Shown here: positions 20,379 to 29,414 of the stretch, piece by piece | Layout of the letters: every line of letters begins with the position of its first letter | Position numbering within the stretch: position 1 is the first letter of the stretch | Assembly (NCBI RefSeq): GCF_018883605.1 | Contig: NZ_JAHLEM010000110.1 | Coordinates: 1-46,486, forward strand | Length of the DNA stretch: 46,486 nucleotides | Reading direction: 5' to 3' | From: Streptomyces niphimycinicus | GTDB taxonomy: Bacteria; Actinomycetota; Actinomycetes; Streptomycetales; Streptomycetaceae | Program-made: the position numbers and the translations under genes | Notes under the pieces: model-generated | Database searches by the model: none | Told to the model about the DNA's origin: nothing | What the model saw: the letters and a program-made list of their open reading frames with translations, nothing else

Positions 20379-20782
20379 GGGCAGGTCACGCCGGTATCGG
20401 CGCCGACCGGCCCCACGATCGTCTTGTCGGAGGCGACCTTGATCTCCTTGCCCTTGGGATCCATCGTGATCGCCGCGGCCACGACGATGACGTACGGCTC
20501 GGCCGCCGTGGCGTACTTCTCGAGATCGGCGAGGGTCCGCACGGCGACCGTACGGCCACCCCGGCCCCCGTATGTACCGTTCTGCCCCAGCGTGCTAACG
20601 GATGCGAACCCGTCGGCGACATCGGCGCTTCAGTGCGCGGCGGCCGCTCCGGTCGCGCCCTCGTCGAACGCCCCCTCCCCCGGCAGAGCGACCGCGCCCG
20701 CCAGTGTCAGGGCCCTGCCCTGCCGGGCAGGGGACGCCACCGAAGGCCCGGTACGGCTCGGATGACGAGGCCAGGGTCATGC
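20363..20782 (-). pseudogene. Pectate lyase (PL1 family) N-terminal remnant
   Basis: Minus-strand translation gives a signal-peptide-like stretch (ALTLAGAVAL), then an in-frame TGA at 20630-20632, then ADGFASVSTLGQNGTYGG, RTLADLEKYATAAEPYVIVV, ITMDPKGKEIKVASDKTIVG. This is the typical start of secreted family 1 pectate lyases. It ends after about 20 more bases instead of continuing for roughly 300 residues, so the beta-helix and active site are missing. The stop plus truncation mark it as dead. It is near the GH127 arabinofuranosidase, suggesting a former pectin/arabinan locus. Confidence 0.7.
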
Positions 20783-20819
20783 CAGGGGTCCTGGGTGAGC
20801 GGGTGCGCACACCGTTCGC

Positions 20820-21149
20820 TCAGAGGCCGTAGCGGCTCTTCAGATGGCGCCAGAAGTCACGGAGCATCCACTTGTCGAACTCCGTGATCTGCGTGGCGCC
20901 TCCCGCCTTCATCAGGAAGCAGCACCGGCCGGTCGGCGTCCAGTCGTAGAAGTCGTCGAGGCCGAAGGTGTGGCCGACATAGGTCGACTCGACGTGGTTC
21001 CACACCTCGCCCAGCGGCTGCACCAGGTTGGCGGGCGGGTTCCAGTCGTCGGCGACCCGCGACGGAGCGGCCGTCGTGACACCGGGCGCGGCGACCAGCG
21101 CGACCAGGGCGGCCAGGGCGGCGGCCAGGCGCGCAAGGAGTGAGCGCAC
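20820..21149 (-). CDS. Small secreted protein of unknown function
   Basis: 109 aa from GTG 21149, with AAGGGAG six bases upstream. Residues 1-28 are a Sec-type signal peptide (basic start, Ala/Leu core, cleavage near TTAAP). The mature part is Trp/Tyr-rich (VWNHVESTYVGHTFGLDDFYDW, RCCFLMKAGG, WMLRDFWRHLKSRYGL) with a vicinal Cys pair. Not recognised. An 8-bp dyad just upstream suggests control by a TetR-like repressor not encoded adjacently. Confidence 0.7.
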   Translation of the reverse strand: MRSLLARLAAALAALVALVAAPGVTTAAPSRVADDWNPPANLVQPLGEVWNHVESTYVGHTFGLDDFYDWTPTGRCCFLMKAGGATQITEFDKWMLRDFWRHLKSRYGL

Positions 21150-21167
21150 TGTGAACTCCCTTGAGTA

Positions 21168-21184
21168 GCTGACAAGTTGTCAGC
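21168..21184 (-). promoter_or_regulatory. Palindromic operator upstream of the small secreted protein gene
   Basis: Perfect interrupted palindrome GCTGACAA-G-TTGTCAGC, 18 bases upstream of the GTG start of the secreted protein. The TGACAA..TTGTCA form is typical of TetR or MarR operators. No such regulator gene is adjacent. Confidence 0.5.
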
Positions 21185-21283
21185 CTCAGGTCGCCGCCAC
21201 CGCCGCTTGGGTTGCCGCCATGTCTCCGCGATCGCCGCGTACGCGTGGGTCACGCTCACGGCGGCCGGTGGCCAACGGGGCGC

Positions 21284-22015
21284 TCAGACCGGCCGGGTGG
21301 CCACGACCAGTCGGCAGCGCGGGCTGCCGTCCGCCCGTCGGCCGAGTTCCTCCAGTGCCCGCAGCTCGACCTCGAACCCGGTCCGGAGCAGCTCTTCCCG
21401 CACCTCCGCGAGCCGGAAGGTCCGGTAGTACATCACAAAGCGTGGCCGCCATACCGCGTTGCGCACCCGCATCACGGTGTCGAACGCCAGAAGTTCCCAG
21501 TACTGCCGGGATCCCGGGCGGGCCGGTGCCCCGATCGGGAAGGCGAACCGGCCACCCGGGCGGAGCACGGAGTGGACCTGGGCGAAGAGCCCCGGCAGCT
21601 CGTGCGGCAGGAAGTGGCCGAACGCCCCGAAGCTCACGGCCAGGTCGAAGACCGGCCCGAACGGAAGGGCGCGCACATCGGCGCGTACCCAGTCGGTGCG
21701 CGGGGCGTCCGGCGCCACTGGCATACGGGCCCGGCCCTCGGCCAGCATGCCCGCGCTGAAGTCGACGCCGGTGATCCGCTCCCGGCATACCTGCCGCAGC
21801 ACGCCCATGCCCGCGCCGGTTCCGCAGCACACGTCGAGGCCGCTGTCGAAGGGCCCGAGCCCGCGCAGGGCGCCGATCGCCGAGTCCAGCACCGACGCCG
21901 GGGTCCGGTACCCGGTGTGGTCGAACTTCGGGGCCAGCAGGTCGTAGCCGTGCTCGACGGAGGACAGCGCCTGGACGACGAGCTCACGGAAGGTGGGGCC
22001 CTGGGGTGCGGACAT
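21284..22015 (-). CDS. Class I SAM-dependent methyltransferase
   Basis: 243 aa from ATG 22015. SAM-binding motif I is LDVCCGTGAGMGVL, acidic motif II is ITGVDFSAGML, motif IV is FDLAVSFGAFGHF, and motif post-IV is VLRPGGRFAFPIG: the canonical class I fold. Substrate cannot be told. It lies alone between the secreted protein and the divergent GH127 gene. ATG 22027 is an in-frame alternative. Confidence 0.88.
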   Translation of the reverse strand: MSAPQGPTFRELVVQALSSVEHGYDLLAPKFDHTGYRTPASVLDSAIGALRGLGPFDSGLDVCCGTGAGMGVLRQVCRERITGVDFSAGMLAEGRARMPVAPDAPRTDWVRADVRALPFGPVFDLAVSFGAFGHFLPHELPGLFAQVHSVLRPGGRFAFPIGAPARPGSRQYWELLAFDTVMRVRNAVWRPRFVMYYRTFRLAEVREELLRTGFEVELRALEELGRRADGSPRCRLVVATRPV

Positions 22016-22182
22016 CACGCTCAGCATAGAGCCCCACCGGGGCAGGGCGGTCGTACTCCTGGCCTGTCGTGCATCTGGACAGGGCGCCAGTGGCGTGCTG
22101 TGATGCGCGACAACGATGTCAGGCACGTCTTCCCAGCCCCCCCTCGGCACTTCCTCGGCACCCCACCGACAGGAGCCGCACG

Positions 22183-24582
22183 ATGCCCCTCGACCGACGT
22201 CGCTTCCTCCGCACCAGCGCCCTCACCCTCGGTGCCCCCGCGCTCGCCGCCCACCTGGCCCCGGCCGCCGTGGCCTCCCCGGCCCGGCGGCCGAGGGCGC
22301 CGCTGGCCGACGCCTTCGACCGGCTCCCGTCCGGGAGCATCACCCCGCGCGGATGGCTGGCCGAGCAGTTGCGTCTCCAACTCCATGGACTCTGCGGCCG
22401 GTACGAGGAGCGCTCGCACTTCCTCGACGTCAGCACCACCGGGTGGACCCATCCGGACCGGGACGGCTGGGAGGAGGTGCCCTACTGGCTGCGTGGCTAT
22501 GTCCCGCTGGCCGTGGCCACCCGTGACCAGGCGGCGCTCACGAACTCCCGTAAATGGATCGACGCCATCCTCGCCACCCAGCAGAGCGACGGCTTCTTCG
22601 GGCCGCGCTCGCTGCGGACAAAGTTGAACGGCGGCCCCGACTTCTGGCCGTTCCTCCCCCTCCTCATGGCCCTGCGCACCCATGAGGAGTTCACCGGCGA
22701 CCAGCGTGTCGTCCCCTTCCTGACCCGCTTCCTGAGCTTCATGAACGCCCAGGGACCGGGCGCCTTCGACTCGAGCTGGGTCTCCTACCGCTGGGGCGAC
22801 GGGATCGACACCGCGATGTGGCTGTACCGCCGCACCGGCGAGGCGTTCCTCCTCGACCTCGTCCGCAAGATGCATACGTACGGCGCCAATTGGGTCGACA
22901 ACGTTCCGAGCCCGCACAACGTCAATATCGCCCAGGGCTTCCGCGAGCCCGCCCAGTACGCGCAGGTGACCGGCTCCGCCGAGCTCAGACAGGCGACCTA
23001 CCGCACCTACGCTTCGGTGCTCGGCGCATACGGCCAGTTCCCGGGCGGTGGCATCGCCGGTGACGAGAACTACCGCCCGGGTTTCACGGACCCCCGGCAG
23101 GGGTTCGAGACCTGCGGCATCGTCGAGTTCATGGCCAGCCATGAACTGCTGACCCGAATCACCGGCGACCCGGTCTGGGCGGACCGCTGCGAAGACCTGG
23201 CCTTCAATATGCTGCCCGCCGCCCTCGACCCCCAGGGCACCGGCACCCACTACATCACCAGCGCGAACGGCATCGATCTGAACAACACGGTCAAGTCCCA
23301 GGGGCAGTTCCAGAACGGCTTCGCGATGCAGTCGTACCAGCCGGGGGTCGACCAGTACCGGTGCTGTCCGCACAACTACGGCATGGGCTGGCCATACTTC
23401 GCCGAGGAGCTATGGCTGGCCACTCCCGACAAGGGGCTCGCCGCCTCCCTTTACGCCGCGTGCCAGGTGAGCGCGAAGGTGGCCGGCGGTACGACGGTCA
23501 CCTTCACCGAGGACACCGACTACCCGTTCGACGAGACCATCAGGCTCACCCTGTCCACCCGCGAGAAGGTGGCCTTCCCGCTCCATCTGCGCGTCCCCGG
23601 CTGGTGCGAGAACCCGAGCATCGAGGTCAACGGCCGGGCGGTGGCCGCGGGCGGTGGCCCGGCGTTCGTCAAGGTCGCCCGGACCTGGACGGACGGCGAT
23701 GTGGTGACGATCCGCCTGCCGCAGCGCACCACCCTGCGGACGTGGTCGGGGCAGCACGACGCGGTCAGCGTCGACCACGGCCCGCTGACGTACTCCCTGC
23801 GCATCGGCGAGGACTTCGTGCGCTACGCCGGTACCGACGCCTTTCCGGAATACGAAGTACACGCCACCACGCCGTGGAACTACGGCCTCACCCCCGGAGC
23901 CCTGCCCGTCCTCACCCGCGACGACGGTCCGCTCGCCGCCAATCCCTTCACCCACGAGGGCACCCCGGTCCGCATGACCGCCCAGGCGCGCCGCATCCCC
24001 GAGTGGCTCTCCGACGACGAGCAGGTGGTCACCCCGCTCCAGCAGAGCCCGGCCCGGGCCGACACACCGGCCGAGACGGTCACCCTCATCCCCATGGGCG
24101 CCGCCCGGCTGCGCATCACCTGCTTTCCCACGGCCTCGCCGAACGGCCGGGCATGGACTCCGGAGCCGCCCTTCCGCCGTCTGCGGAACAAGCACAGCGG
24201 CAAGGTGCTGGCGGTCGACGAGATGTCCACGGCCAACAGCGCCCGCGTGGTGCAGTTCGACAACACGCCGACGGGAGACCACGCCTGGCAGTGGATCGAC
24301 CGGGGCGACGGCTGGTTCCTGATCCGCAACGGCCACAGCGGCAAGGTCCTGGGCGTCGACCGGATGTCGACCGCCAACAGCGCCATCGTCGTCCAGTACG
24401 AGGACAACGGCACGGCCGATCACCTCTGGAGGAAGGTGGACAACGGCGACGGCTGGTTCCGCGTCCTCAACAAGAACAGCCAGAAGGTGCTGGGGGTCGA
24501 CGGCATGTCCACCGCCAACAGCGCGCAGGTGGTGCAGTACGACGACAACGGAACCGATGACCATCTGTGGCGGCTCGTGTGA
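22183..24582 (+). CDS. Secreted GH127-like beta-L-arabinofuranosidase with ricin-type lectin domain
   Basis: 799-residue exported enzyme. The N terminus carries a twin-arginine signal (DRRRFLRTSALTLG). The main domain (about 45-655) is the GH127/DUF1680 (alpha/alpha)6 barrel. Glu309-x-Cys311 (FETCG) and Cys394-Cys395 (RCCPHN) correspond to the zinc-binding Glu/Cys set and cysteine nucleophile of HypBA1-type beta-L-arabinofuranosidases. The last 130 residues form a ricin-B/CBM13 beta-trefoil with three repeats of HSGKVLGVDxMSTANSAxVVQ. It probably trims arabinose from plant glycans outside the cell. ATG 22183 has AGGAG upstream. A perfect 16-bp terminator follows. Confidence 0.9.
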   Translation: MPLDRRRFLRTSALTLGAPALAAHLAPAAVASPARRPRAPLADAFDRLPSGSITPRGWLAEQLRLQLHGLCGRYEERSHFLDVSTTGWTHPDRDGWEEVPYWLRGYVPLAVATRDQAALTNSRKWIDAILATQQSDGFFGPRSLRTKLNGGPDFWPFLPLLMALRTHEEFTGDQRVVPFLTRFLSFMNAQGPGAFDSSWVSYRWGDGIDTAMWLYRRTGEAFLLDLVRKMHTYGANWVDNVPSPHNVNIAQGFREPAQYAQVTGSAELRQATYRTYASVLGAYGQFPGGGIAGDENYRPGFTDPRQGFETCGIVEFMASHELLTRITGDPVWADRCEDLAFNMLPAALDPQGTGTHYITSANGIDLNNTVKSQGQFQNGFAMQSYQPGVDQYRCCPHNYGMGWPYFAEELWLATPDKGLAASLYAACQVSAKVAGGTTVTFTEDTDYPFDETIRLTLSTREKVAFPLHLRVPGWCENPSIEVNGRAVAAGGGPAFVKVARTWTDGDVVTIRLPQRTTLRTWSGQHDAVSVDHGPLTYSLRIGEDFVRYAGTDAFPEYEVHATTPWNYGLTPGALPVLTRDDGPLAANPFTHEGTPVRMTAQARRIPEWLSDDEQVVTPLQQSPARADTPAETVTLIPMGAARLRITCFPTASPNGRAWTPEPPFRRLRNKHSGKVLAVDEMSTANSARVVQFDNTPTGDHAWQWIDRGDGWFLIRNGHSGKVLGVDRMSTANSAIVVQYEDNGTADHLWRKVDNGDGWFRVLNKNSQKVLGVDGMSTANSAQVVQYDDNGTDDHLWRLV

Positions 24583-24656
24583 TCGGGCCCGGAAGGTGAT
24601 GCCGCGGCAGCGTCGACACTCCACGGGAAGGTGTCGGCGGCACATCAACGGATGAG

Positions 24657-24693
24657 GCCATCGGCGCCGGGCCGTCCGCCCGGCGCCGATGGC
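24657..24693. terminator. Bidirectional terminator
   Basis: Perfect 16-bp inverted repeat (GCCATCGGCGCCGGGC and its complement) with a 5-base loop, between the end of the GH127 gene and the convergent flavin hydroxylase remnant. Confidence 0.8.
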
Positions 24694-24709
24694 ATCTCGG
24701 CCGCCCCGC

Positions 24710-25231
24710 TCAGCGCCGGGCGTGCACCGCTTCGGCCGACGGGCCGGTCCAGGCCCGCCACGCGGTGTGCCAGCCGTCAGGACCGTTCGTACGGACGTCG
24801 GGTCCCGCCCAGGCGATATAGCCGTCGGGGCGGACGAGCAGGGCGGGACCGGGGTCGGTGCGCTGGGCCTGGGCCATAGCGGTGTCGATGCGCGGCGCGC
24901 CCGTTTCGCGGATCAGCAGAAAGCCACCGGCCCGCTGGAGTTCGCTCAACGGGCCCTCGGTGAGGGGGACTTCGGTGGCCCGGGTCCCCACCAGCGCGTG
25001 CCCGCGCCGGTTGCCCGGGCAGCGCAGGGTGACGCCGGAGAAGCCTCCGGCGATCGTGTCGCGCGCCCGGCCGACCCTCAGTACGGCCGGGGCCAGGTGG
25101 TCGCGCAGCCACCGCGCCGGGCGCGGCCCGAGGGTGACGGCGCGCACCATGGCACCGCTCTGGCGCAGGACCCGGCGGCCGATGGGGTGGCGCTCCCGGT
25201 GGTAGATCTCGCCGACCCACCGCCACTGCAC
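24710..25231 (-). pseudogene. C-terminal remnant of an FAD aromatic hydroxylase
   Basis: Encodes only the C-terminal part of a PgaE/RdmE-like monooxygenase: GEIYHRERHPIGRRVLRQSGAM (helix after the FAD domain) and the thioredoxin-like tail (RTDPGPALLVRPDGYIAWAG). The FAD-binding N-terminal two thirds (about 350 residues) is absent; an in-frame stop lies just upstream. Without the FAD domain it cannot work. The region 25232-25387 has no other gene. Confidence 0.7.
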
Positions 25232-25387
25232 GGCCTCGGCCTCGCCGCCTCACGCAACCATCCCCCGTCCGAGGCGGGCCGCGCCCTGCGCCGCACTCTG
25301 CTCGCCGCGCGCTGACGACGGCGTCGTCCGCCGGTATCCGGAATCCCACCGCCCGCAGGCACTTCCCTTCTCGTGACTCGCCGCATT

Positions 25388-25409
25388 GACGGAGTGAGTA
25401 CTCACTCCG
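25388..25409 (+). promoter_or_regulatory. Perfect 22-bp palindromic TetR operator
   Basis: A perfect palindrome with half-site ACGGAGTGAGT, ending 12 bases before the TetR start codon. The centre GAGTGAGTACTCACTC is a classic TetR operator, so autorepression of the tetR-MFS operon is likely. Confidence 0.8.
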
Positions 25410-25421
25410 TACGGTACCGGC

Positions 25422-26054
25422 ATGGCAGAGAACTCCTCCACCCCGCCCCGGCGCCGTGCACCGGCGATGGATCCCGACCAGCGCCGCGCGATGATCGTCG
25501 CCGCCGCGCTCCCCCTCGTCGTCGAATACGGCGCCTCCGTGACGACGGCGAAGATCGCCCGGGCCGCGGGCATCGGGGAAGGCACGATCTTCCGCGTCTT
25601 CGAGGACAAGGACGCCCTGCTCGCGGCCTGTATGGCCGAGGCCGTACGGCCCGATGACACCGTGGCCCATCTGGAGTCGATCGCCCTGGACCAGCCGCTG
25701 GCGGACCGGCTCGCCGAGGCGGCCGATGTGGTGCGCGGGCACATGGCGCGCATCGGCGCGGTCGCCGGAGCGCTCGCGGCTGCCGGGCGACTGGAGCGCG
25801 TCGCCCCCAAGCCCGGTAAGGACGGGCGCCTCCCGGACCGTGAGGCGAGCCTGGCCCGGCCGCGCGCCGCGCTGGCCGCGCTGTTCGAGCCCGACCGCGA
25901 CCGCCTGCGGCTCGCCCCGGAACGGCTCGCGGACGCCTTCCAGTTGACGCTGATGTCGGCCGGACGGCTCGGCGCCCCCGACCCGTTGACCACCGAGGAA
26001 GTCGTGGACCTCTTCCTGCACGGCGCGCTCGCGGCGTCCGGGGAGGCCAGGTGA
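25422..26054 (+). CDS. TetR/AcrR family repressor of the adjacent MFS exporter
   Basis: 210-residue TetR regulator: helix-turn-helix SVTTAKIARAAGIGEGTIFRVF at about residues 40-61, then EDKDALLAACM. The stop overlaps the GTG of the exporter (GTGA), so the two are coupled. A perfect 22-bp operator lies immediately upstream. This is the standard drug-responsive repressor/efflux pair; the inducer is unknown. Confidence 0.92.
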   Translation: MAENSSTPPRRRAPAMDPDQRRAMIVAAALPLVVEYGASVTTAKIARAAGIGEGTIFRVFEDKDALLAACMAEAVRPDDTVAHLESIALDQPLADRLAEAADVVRGHMARIGAVAGALAAAGRLERVAPKPGKDGRLPDREASLARPRAALAALFEPDRDRLRLAPERLADAFQLTLMSAGRLGAPDPLTTEEVVDLFLHGALAASGEAR

Positions 26055-27541
26055 CCGGATCCGACGTGTACGAGGAACTCCCGCCCCGGCGCCGGACCCT
26101 GGTCACCCTCGCCCTGCTGGGCTGCGCCTTCCTGGCCATGCTGGACGGCACCGTGGTCGGCACCGCGCTGCCCCGCATCGTCGAGCAGATCGGCGGAGGG
26201 GACGCCTGGTACGTCTGGCTGGTCACCGCCTATCTGCTGACCTCATCCGTCAGCGTGCCGGTCTACGGCCGCTTCTCCGACCTCTACGGCCGCCGCCGGC
26301 TGCTGATCGGCGGGCTCACCGTCTTTCTGATCGGCTCCATCGCCTGCGGTCTGTCCGCCTCCATGCCGGCCCTGATCCTCTCCCGCGCGCTCCAGGGCCT
26401 GGGCGCCGGAGCCCTGCTGACCCTCGGCATGGCGCTGGTCCGCGATCTCCACCCACCGTCCCGCCCCCAGGGCCTGATCCGGATGCAGACGGCGATGGCC
26501 ACCATGATGATCATGGGCATGGTCGGTGGCCCGCTCCTCGGCGGGCTGCTCGCCGATCAGGTCGGCTGGCGCTGGGCGTTCTGGCTCAACCTCCCCCTCG
26601 GGCTGGCCGCCATCGCCATCATCGCCCTGGCCCTGCCCGACCGCCGTCCCGCCACCCCGCCGTCCGGACGGCTCGACGCGGCGGGGATCCTCCTCCTGGC
26701 CGCCGGGCTCTCCCTCGCGCTGACCGGCCTCAGCCTCAAAGCCAACGCGACCGCCGGGCACGCCCCCTCCTGGACGGACCCGGCCGTCATGGGCTGTCTG
26801 CTCGGCGGTCTGGCGCTGCTCGCCTCGCTCGTACCGGTCGAGCGGCGGGCCGCCGTCCCCGTCCTGCCCCTGCGGCTGTTCCGGCACCGCACCTACACGG
26901 CCCTGCTGACCGCCGGTTTCTTCTTCCAGGTCGCCGCCCTGCCGGTGGGGATCTTCCTGCCGCTGTACTTCCAGCACATCCGCGGCCACTCGGCCACCGC
27001 CTCCGGTCTGCTGCTGCTCCCCCTGCTCATCGGCATGACCCTGGGCAACCGCCTCACCGCCGCCACCGTGCTGCGCAGCGGGCACGTCAAACCGGTCCTG
27101 CTGACCGGAGCGGGGCTGCTCACCGCCGGCACCGCCGCCTTCATCGCCCTGCGGGCCACCACACCGCTCGCGCTGACGTCCGTTCTGCTGCTGCTCGTCG
27201 GGCTCGGCACCGGACCGGCCATGGGCGGGCTCACCATCGCCACCCAGAACGCCGTCCCGCGCGCCGATATGGGCACCGCCACCGCGGGCTCCGCCCTCAC
27301 CAAGCAGCTCGGTGGCGCGGTCGGCCTGGCCTGCGCCCAATCCCTGATCGGCCACTCGGGTACGGCCTCGCCCACCGCGACGGCCATCGGCTCCACCATC
27401 GCCTGGAGCGGCGGTGCCGCCGGGCTCCTCGCCCTCGGGGCGCTGCTCCTCATGCGCGACATCCCCATCTCCACGCCCGGACGGCGCCCCGGCGCGCCCA
27501 CTGCCCCGTCCGCCGTCGCCACGCCCGGGACGTCCCGGTAG
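26051..27541 (+). CDS. MFS multidrug efflux transporter, DHA2 (14-helix) type
   Basis: 496-residue proton-driven exporter with about 14 hydrophobic helices. Motif A is seen as YGRFSDLYGRRRLL after the second helix, and the D-x-T-V-V-G segment LDGTVVGTALPRI in helix 1 is typical of DHA2 drug exporters. GTG start overlaps the upstream tetR stop. It likely exports toxic organic compounds; the substrate is not predictable. Confidence 0.92.
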   Translation: MTGSDVYEELPPRRRTLVTLALLGCAFLAMLDGTVVGTALPRIVEQIGGGDAWYVWLVTAYLLTSSVSVPVYGRFSDLYGRRRLLIGGLTVFLIGSIACGLSASMPALILSRALQGLGAGALLTLGMALVRDLHPPSRPQGLIRMQTAMATMMIMGMVGGPLLGGLLADQVGWRWAFWLNLPLGLAAIAIIALALPDRRPATPPSGRLDAAGILLLAAGLSLALTGLSLKANATAGHAPSWTDPAVMGCLLGGLALLASLVPVERRAAVPVLPLRLFRHRTYTALLTAGFFFQVAALPVGIFLPLYFQHIRGHSATASGLLLLPLLIGMTLGNRLTAATVLRSGHVKPVLLTGAGLLTAGTAAFIALRATTPLALTSVLLLLVGLGTGPAMGGLTIATQNAVPRADMGTATAGSALTKQLGGAVGLACAQSLIGHSGTASPTATAIGSTIAWSGGAAGLLALGALLLMRDIPISTPGRRPGAPTAPSAVATPGTSR

Positions 27542-27577
27542 CCACCGGCCTGGCGCTTCCGGTACGGCCTGTCGATC

Positions 27578-27612
27578 GCACTTGACCTCAAGCGCTTCAA
27601 GTGTCGGATGCT
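27578..27612 (+). promoter_or_regulatory. MerR-type promoter with operator in a 19-bp spacer
   Basis: TTGACC (27582-27587) and GATGCT (27607-27612) are separated by 19 bases, the over-long spacing of MerR-activated promoters. The spacer carries the dyad CACTTGA-N11-TCAAGTG (27579-27603) around AAGCGCTT. Start of transcription would fall at about 27619, the ATG of the merR gene, implying a leaderless message. Confidence 0.6.
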
Positions 27613-27618
27613 CGACAT

Positions 27619-28071
27619 ATGACAACGACAGGGACAGAGGTCCGGGGCTCCCCGATGACCATCCAGCAGGTGTCGGGACTGAGCGGCCTCACGGAGCCGA
27701 CGCTGCGCTACTACGAGAAGATCGGCCTGATCCCCGTGGTGGACCGCGACCGGGACAGTGGCCACCGGCGCTATCACCCCACCGTGGTGGAGACGATCAA
27801 GGCGCTGGGATGTCTGAGATCAACCGGCATGAGCGTGCAGGACATGCGTGCCTACCTCCGCCACCTCGACGAGGGCACGCAGGGCGCCGCTCCGCTGCGC
27901 GACCTCTTCCGGCGCAACGCGGAGCGCGTGGAGCGGGAGATGGCGCTCATGGAGGTCCGGCTGCGCTATCTGCGACTCAAGGCGGAGATGTGGGACGCGC
28001 GGGAGCGCGCCGACGCCGATGCGGAGCGCCGGGCGACCGACGAGATCACGGGCGTCATCGACGCGCTGTGA
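27619..28071 (+). CDS. MerR family transcriptional regulator
   Basis: 150 aa from ATG 27619 (ATG 27655 is an alternative that starts exactly at the DNA-binding domain). Helix-turn-helix MTIQQVSGLSGLTEPTLRYYE, wing RDSGHRRYHPTVVE, and a C-terminal coiled-coil dimer helix rich in Arg/Glu/Leu (RRNAERVEREMALMEVRLRY). No Cys in the effector region, so not a metal or SoxR-type sensor. It sits 32 bases before the SDR reductase and is probably cotranscribed with it; this gene pair is common in Streptomyces. Confidence 0.9.
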   Translation: MTTTGTEVRGSPMTIQQVSGLSGLTEPTLRYYEKIGLIPVVDRDRDSGHRRYHPTVVETIKALGCLRSTGMSVQDMRAYLRHLDEGTQGAAPLRDLFRRNAERVEREMALMEVRLRYLRLKAEMWDARERADADAERRATDEITGVIDAL

Positions 28072-28103
28072 GAAATGCGTCTGGGAAAGGATGCAAGGAA
28101 TTC

Positions 28104-29204
28104 ATGGAAGGCAAGACTGTCCCCGTGTCCGCTGACACCGACACCGAGACCCAGACCGACGCCGGTGGTGGCGCACTCGTCCTGGTGACAGGCGGCAATG
28201 GCTACGTCGGCACCCATGTGATCAGCGGCCTGCTGCGAAGCGGCCATCGGGTGCGCACCACGGTCCGTTCGCATGGCCGGGCGGCGAGCGCCGCCGCGAG
28301 CGTCCGGTCGGCCATCGCGGCCTCCGGCGTCGATCCGGACGGGCGGCTCGACATCGTCGGCGCCGACCTGACCGCGGACGACGGCTGGGACGACGCGGTG
28401 GCGGGGTGCACCCACGTCCTGCATGTCGCGTCGCCGTTCCCCTCCGTCCAGCCGGAGAACGAGGACGAGCTGATCGTCCCCGCACGGGACGGCACCCTGC
28501 GTGTGCTGCGGGCCGCACGGGACCACGGTGTGCGCAGGGTCGTGATGACGTCCTCGTTCGCCGCCGTGGGATACAGCCCCAAGGACGGTGACACATACGA
28601 CGAGAGCGACTGGACCGACCCCGCGGACGACAACCCGTCCTACATCCGGTCGAAGACCATCGCGGAGCTGGCCGCCTGGGACTTCGTGGCGAAGGAGGGA
28701 GACGGCCTGGAACTGACGGTGATCAATCCGAGCGGCATCTTCGGTCCGACGCTCGGCCCCCGGCTGTCCGCCTCGACGGAGTTCGTGAAGGCGATGCTGG
28801 AGGGGGCGATGGAGGCAACCCCTCGTATGCACTTCGGCATGGTGGACGTACGCGATGTCGCCGACCTCCATCTGCGGGCCATGACCCATCCCGCAGCGGC
28901 CGGGCAGCGCTTCCTCGCCAGCGGCGAACGGGCCGTCAGCTTTCTGTGGATCGCCCGGGTACTGGCCGAGCACCTCGCGGAGCGCGCCGCCCGGGTACCC
29001 ACGCATGAGGTGAGCGGCGAAGAGCTGCGGGAGGCCGCCCGCTCCGATCCGGCGCTGCGGGAAGCGGCCGGGCAGGCGGAGAGGGTACCGGTCCTGCGCA
29101 CCGAGAGGGCGCGTACCGTCTTGGACTGGACCCCGCGCGACCCGGTGACGACCATCCTCGACACCGCGGAGAGCCTGTTCCGCCTGGGCCTGGTGAAGGG
29201 CTGA
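28104..29204 (+). CDS. NAD(P)-dependent extended SDR (dihydroflavonol reductase / aldehyde reductase-like)
   Basis: 366 aa from ATG 28104 with AAGGA upstream. Nucleotide-binding motif TGGNGYVGTHV is at about residues 30-40; substrate/active-site elements are SSFAAVGY and Tyr-x-x-x-Lys in SYIRSK; NPSGIFGP is the typical extended-SDR segment. Reduces aldehydes or ketones in the DFR-like group. Regulated together with the upstream MerR gene, suggesting a response to a reactive carbonyl or drug. Confidence 0.88.
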   Translation: MEGKTVPVSADTDTETQTDAGGGALVLVTGGNGYVGTHVISGLLRSGHRVRTTVRSHGRAASAAASVRSAIAASGVDPDGRLDIVGADLTADDGWDDAVAGCTHVLHVASPFPSVQPENEDELIVPARDGTLRVLRAARDHGVRRVVMTSSFAAVGYSPKDGDTYDESDWTDPADDNPSYIRSKTIAELAAWDFVAKEGDGLELTVINPSGIFGPTLGPRLSASTEFVKAMLEGAMEATPRMHFGMVDVRDVADLHLRAMTHPAAAGQRFLASGERAVSFLWIARVLAEHLAERAARVPTHEVSGEELREAARSDPALREAAGQAERVPVLRTERARTVLDWTPRDPVTTILDTAESLFRLGLVKG

Positions 29205-29414
29205 AGCGCCCCTGGCCCGGGCCGCCCGCCCCGCCATCCGTCGGTGTTCCGGCGCGCCGGGCTCGGGTCCCGGCGGGGGCGGTAAGGTCGACGTCATGGA
29301 GTGATGACCTGGCACACCGATCGCGATCCGCGTGAACGCCGTCCGAGCCTGTGCTCCGGCGTCCGGTCGGTGTGCCCGCGGCACCCGTCATCCACTTCAC
29401 ACGATCGGAACCGT
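29205..29414. other. Intergenic region with GC palindrome
   Basis: Contains the 12-base perfect palindrome CCGGCGCGCCGG (29249-29260), nested between complementary GC-rich runs that could form a terminator for the SDR gene. No coding signal seen. Confidence 0.35.
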
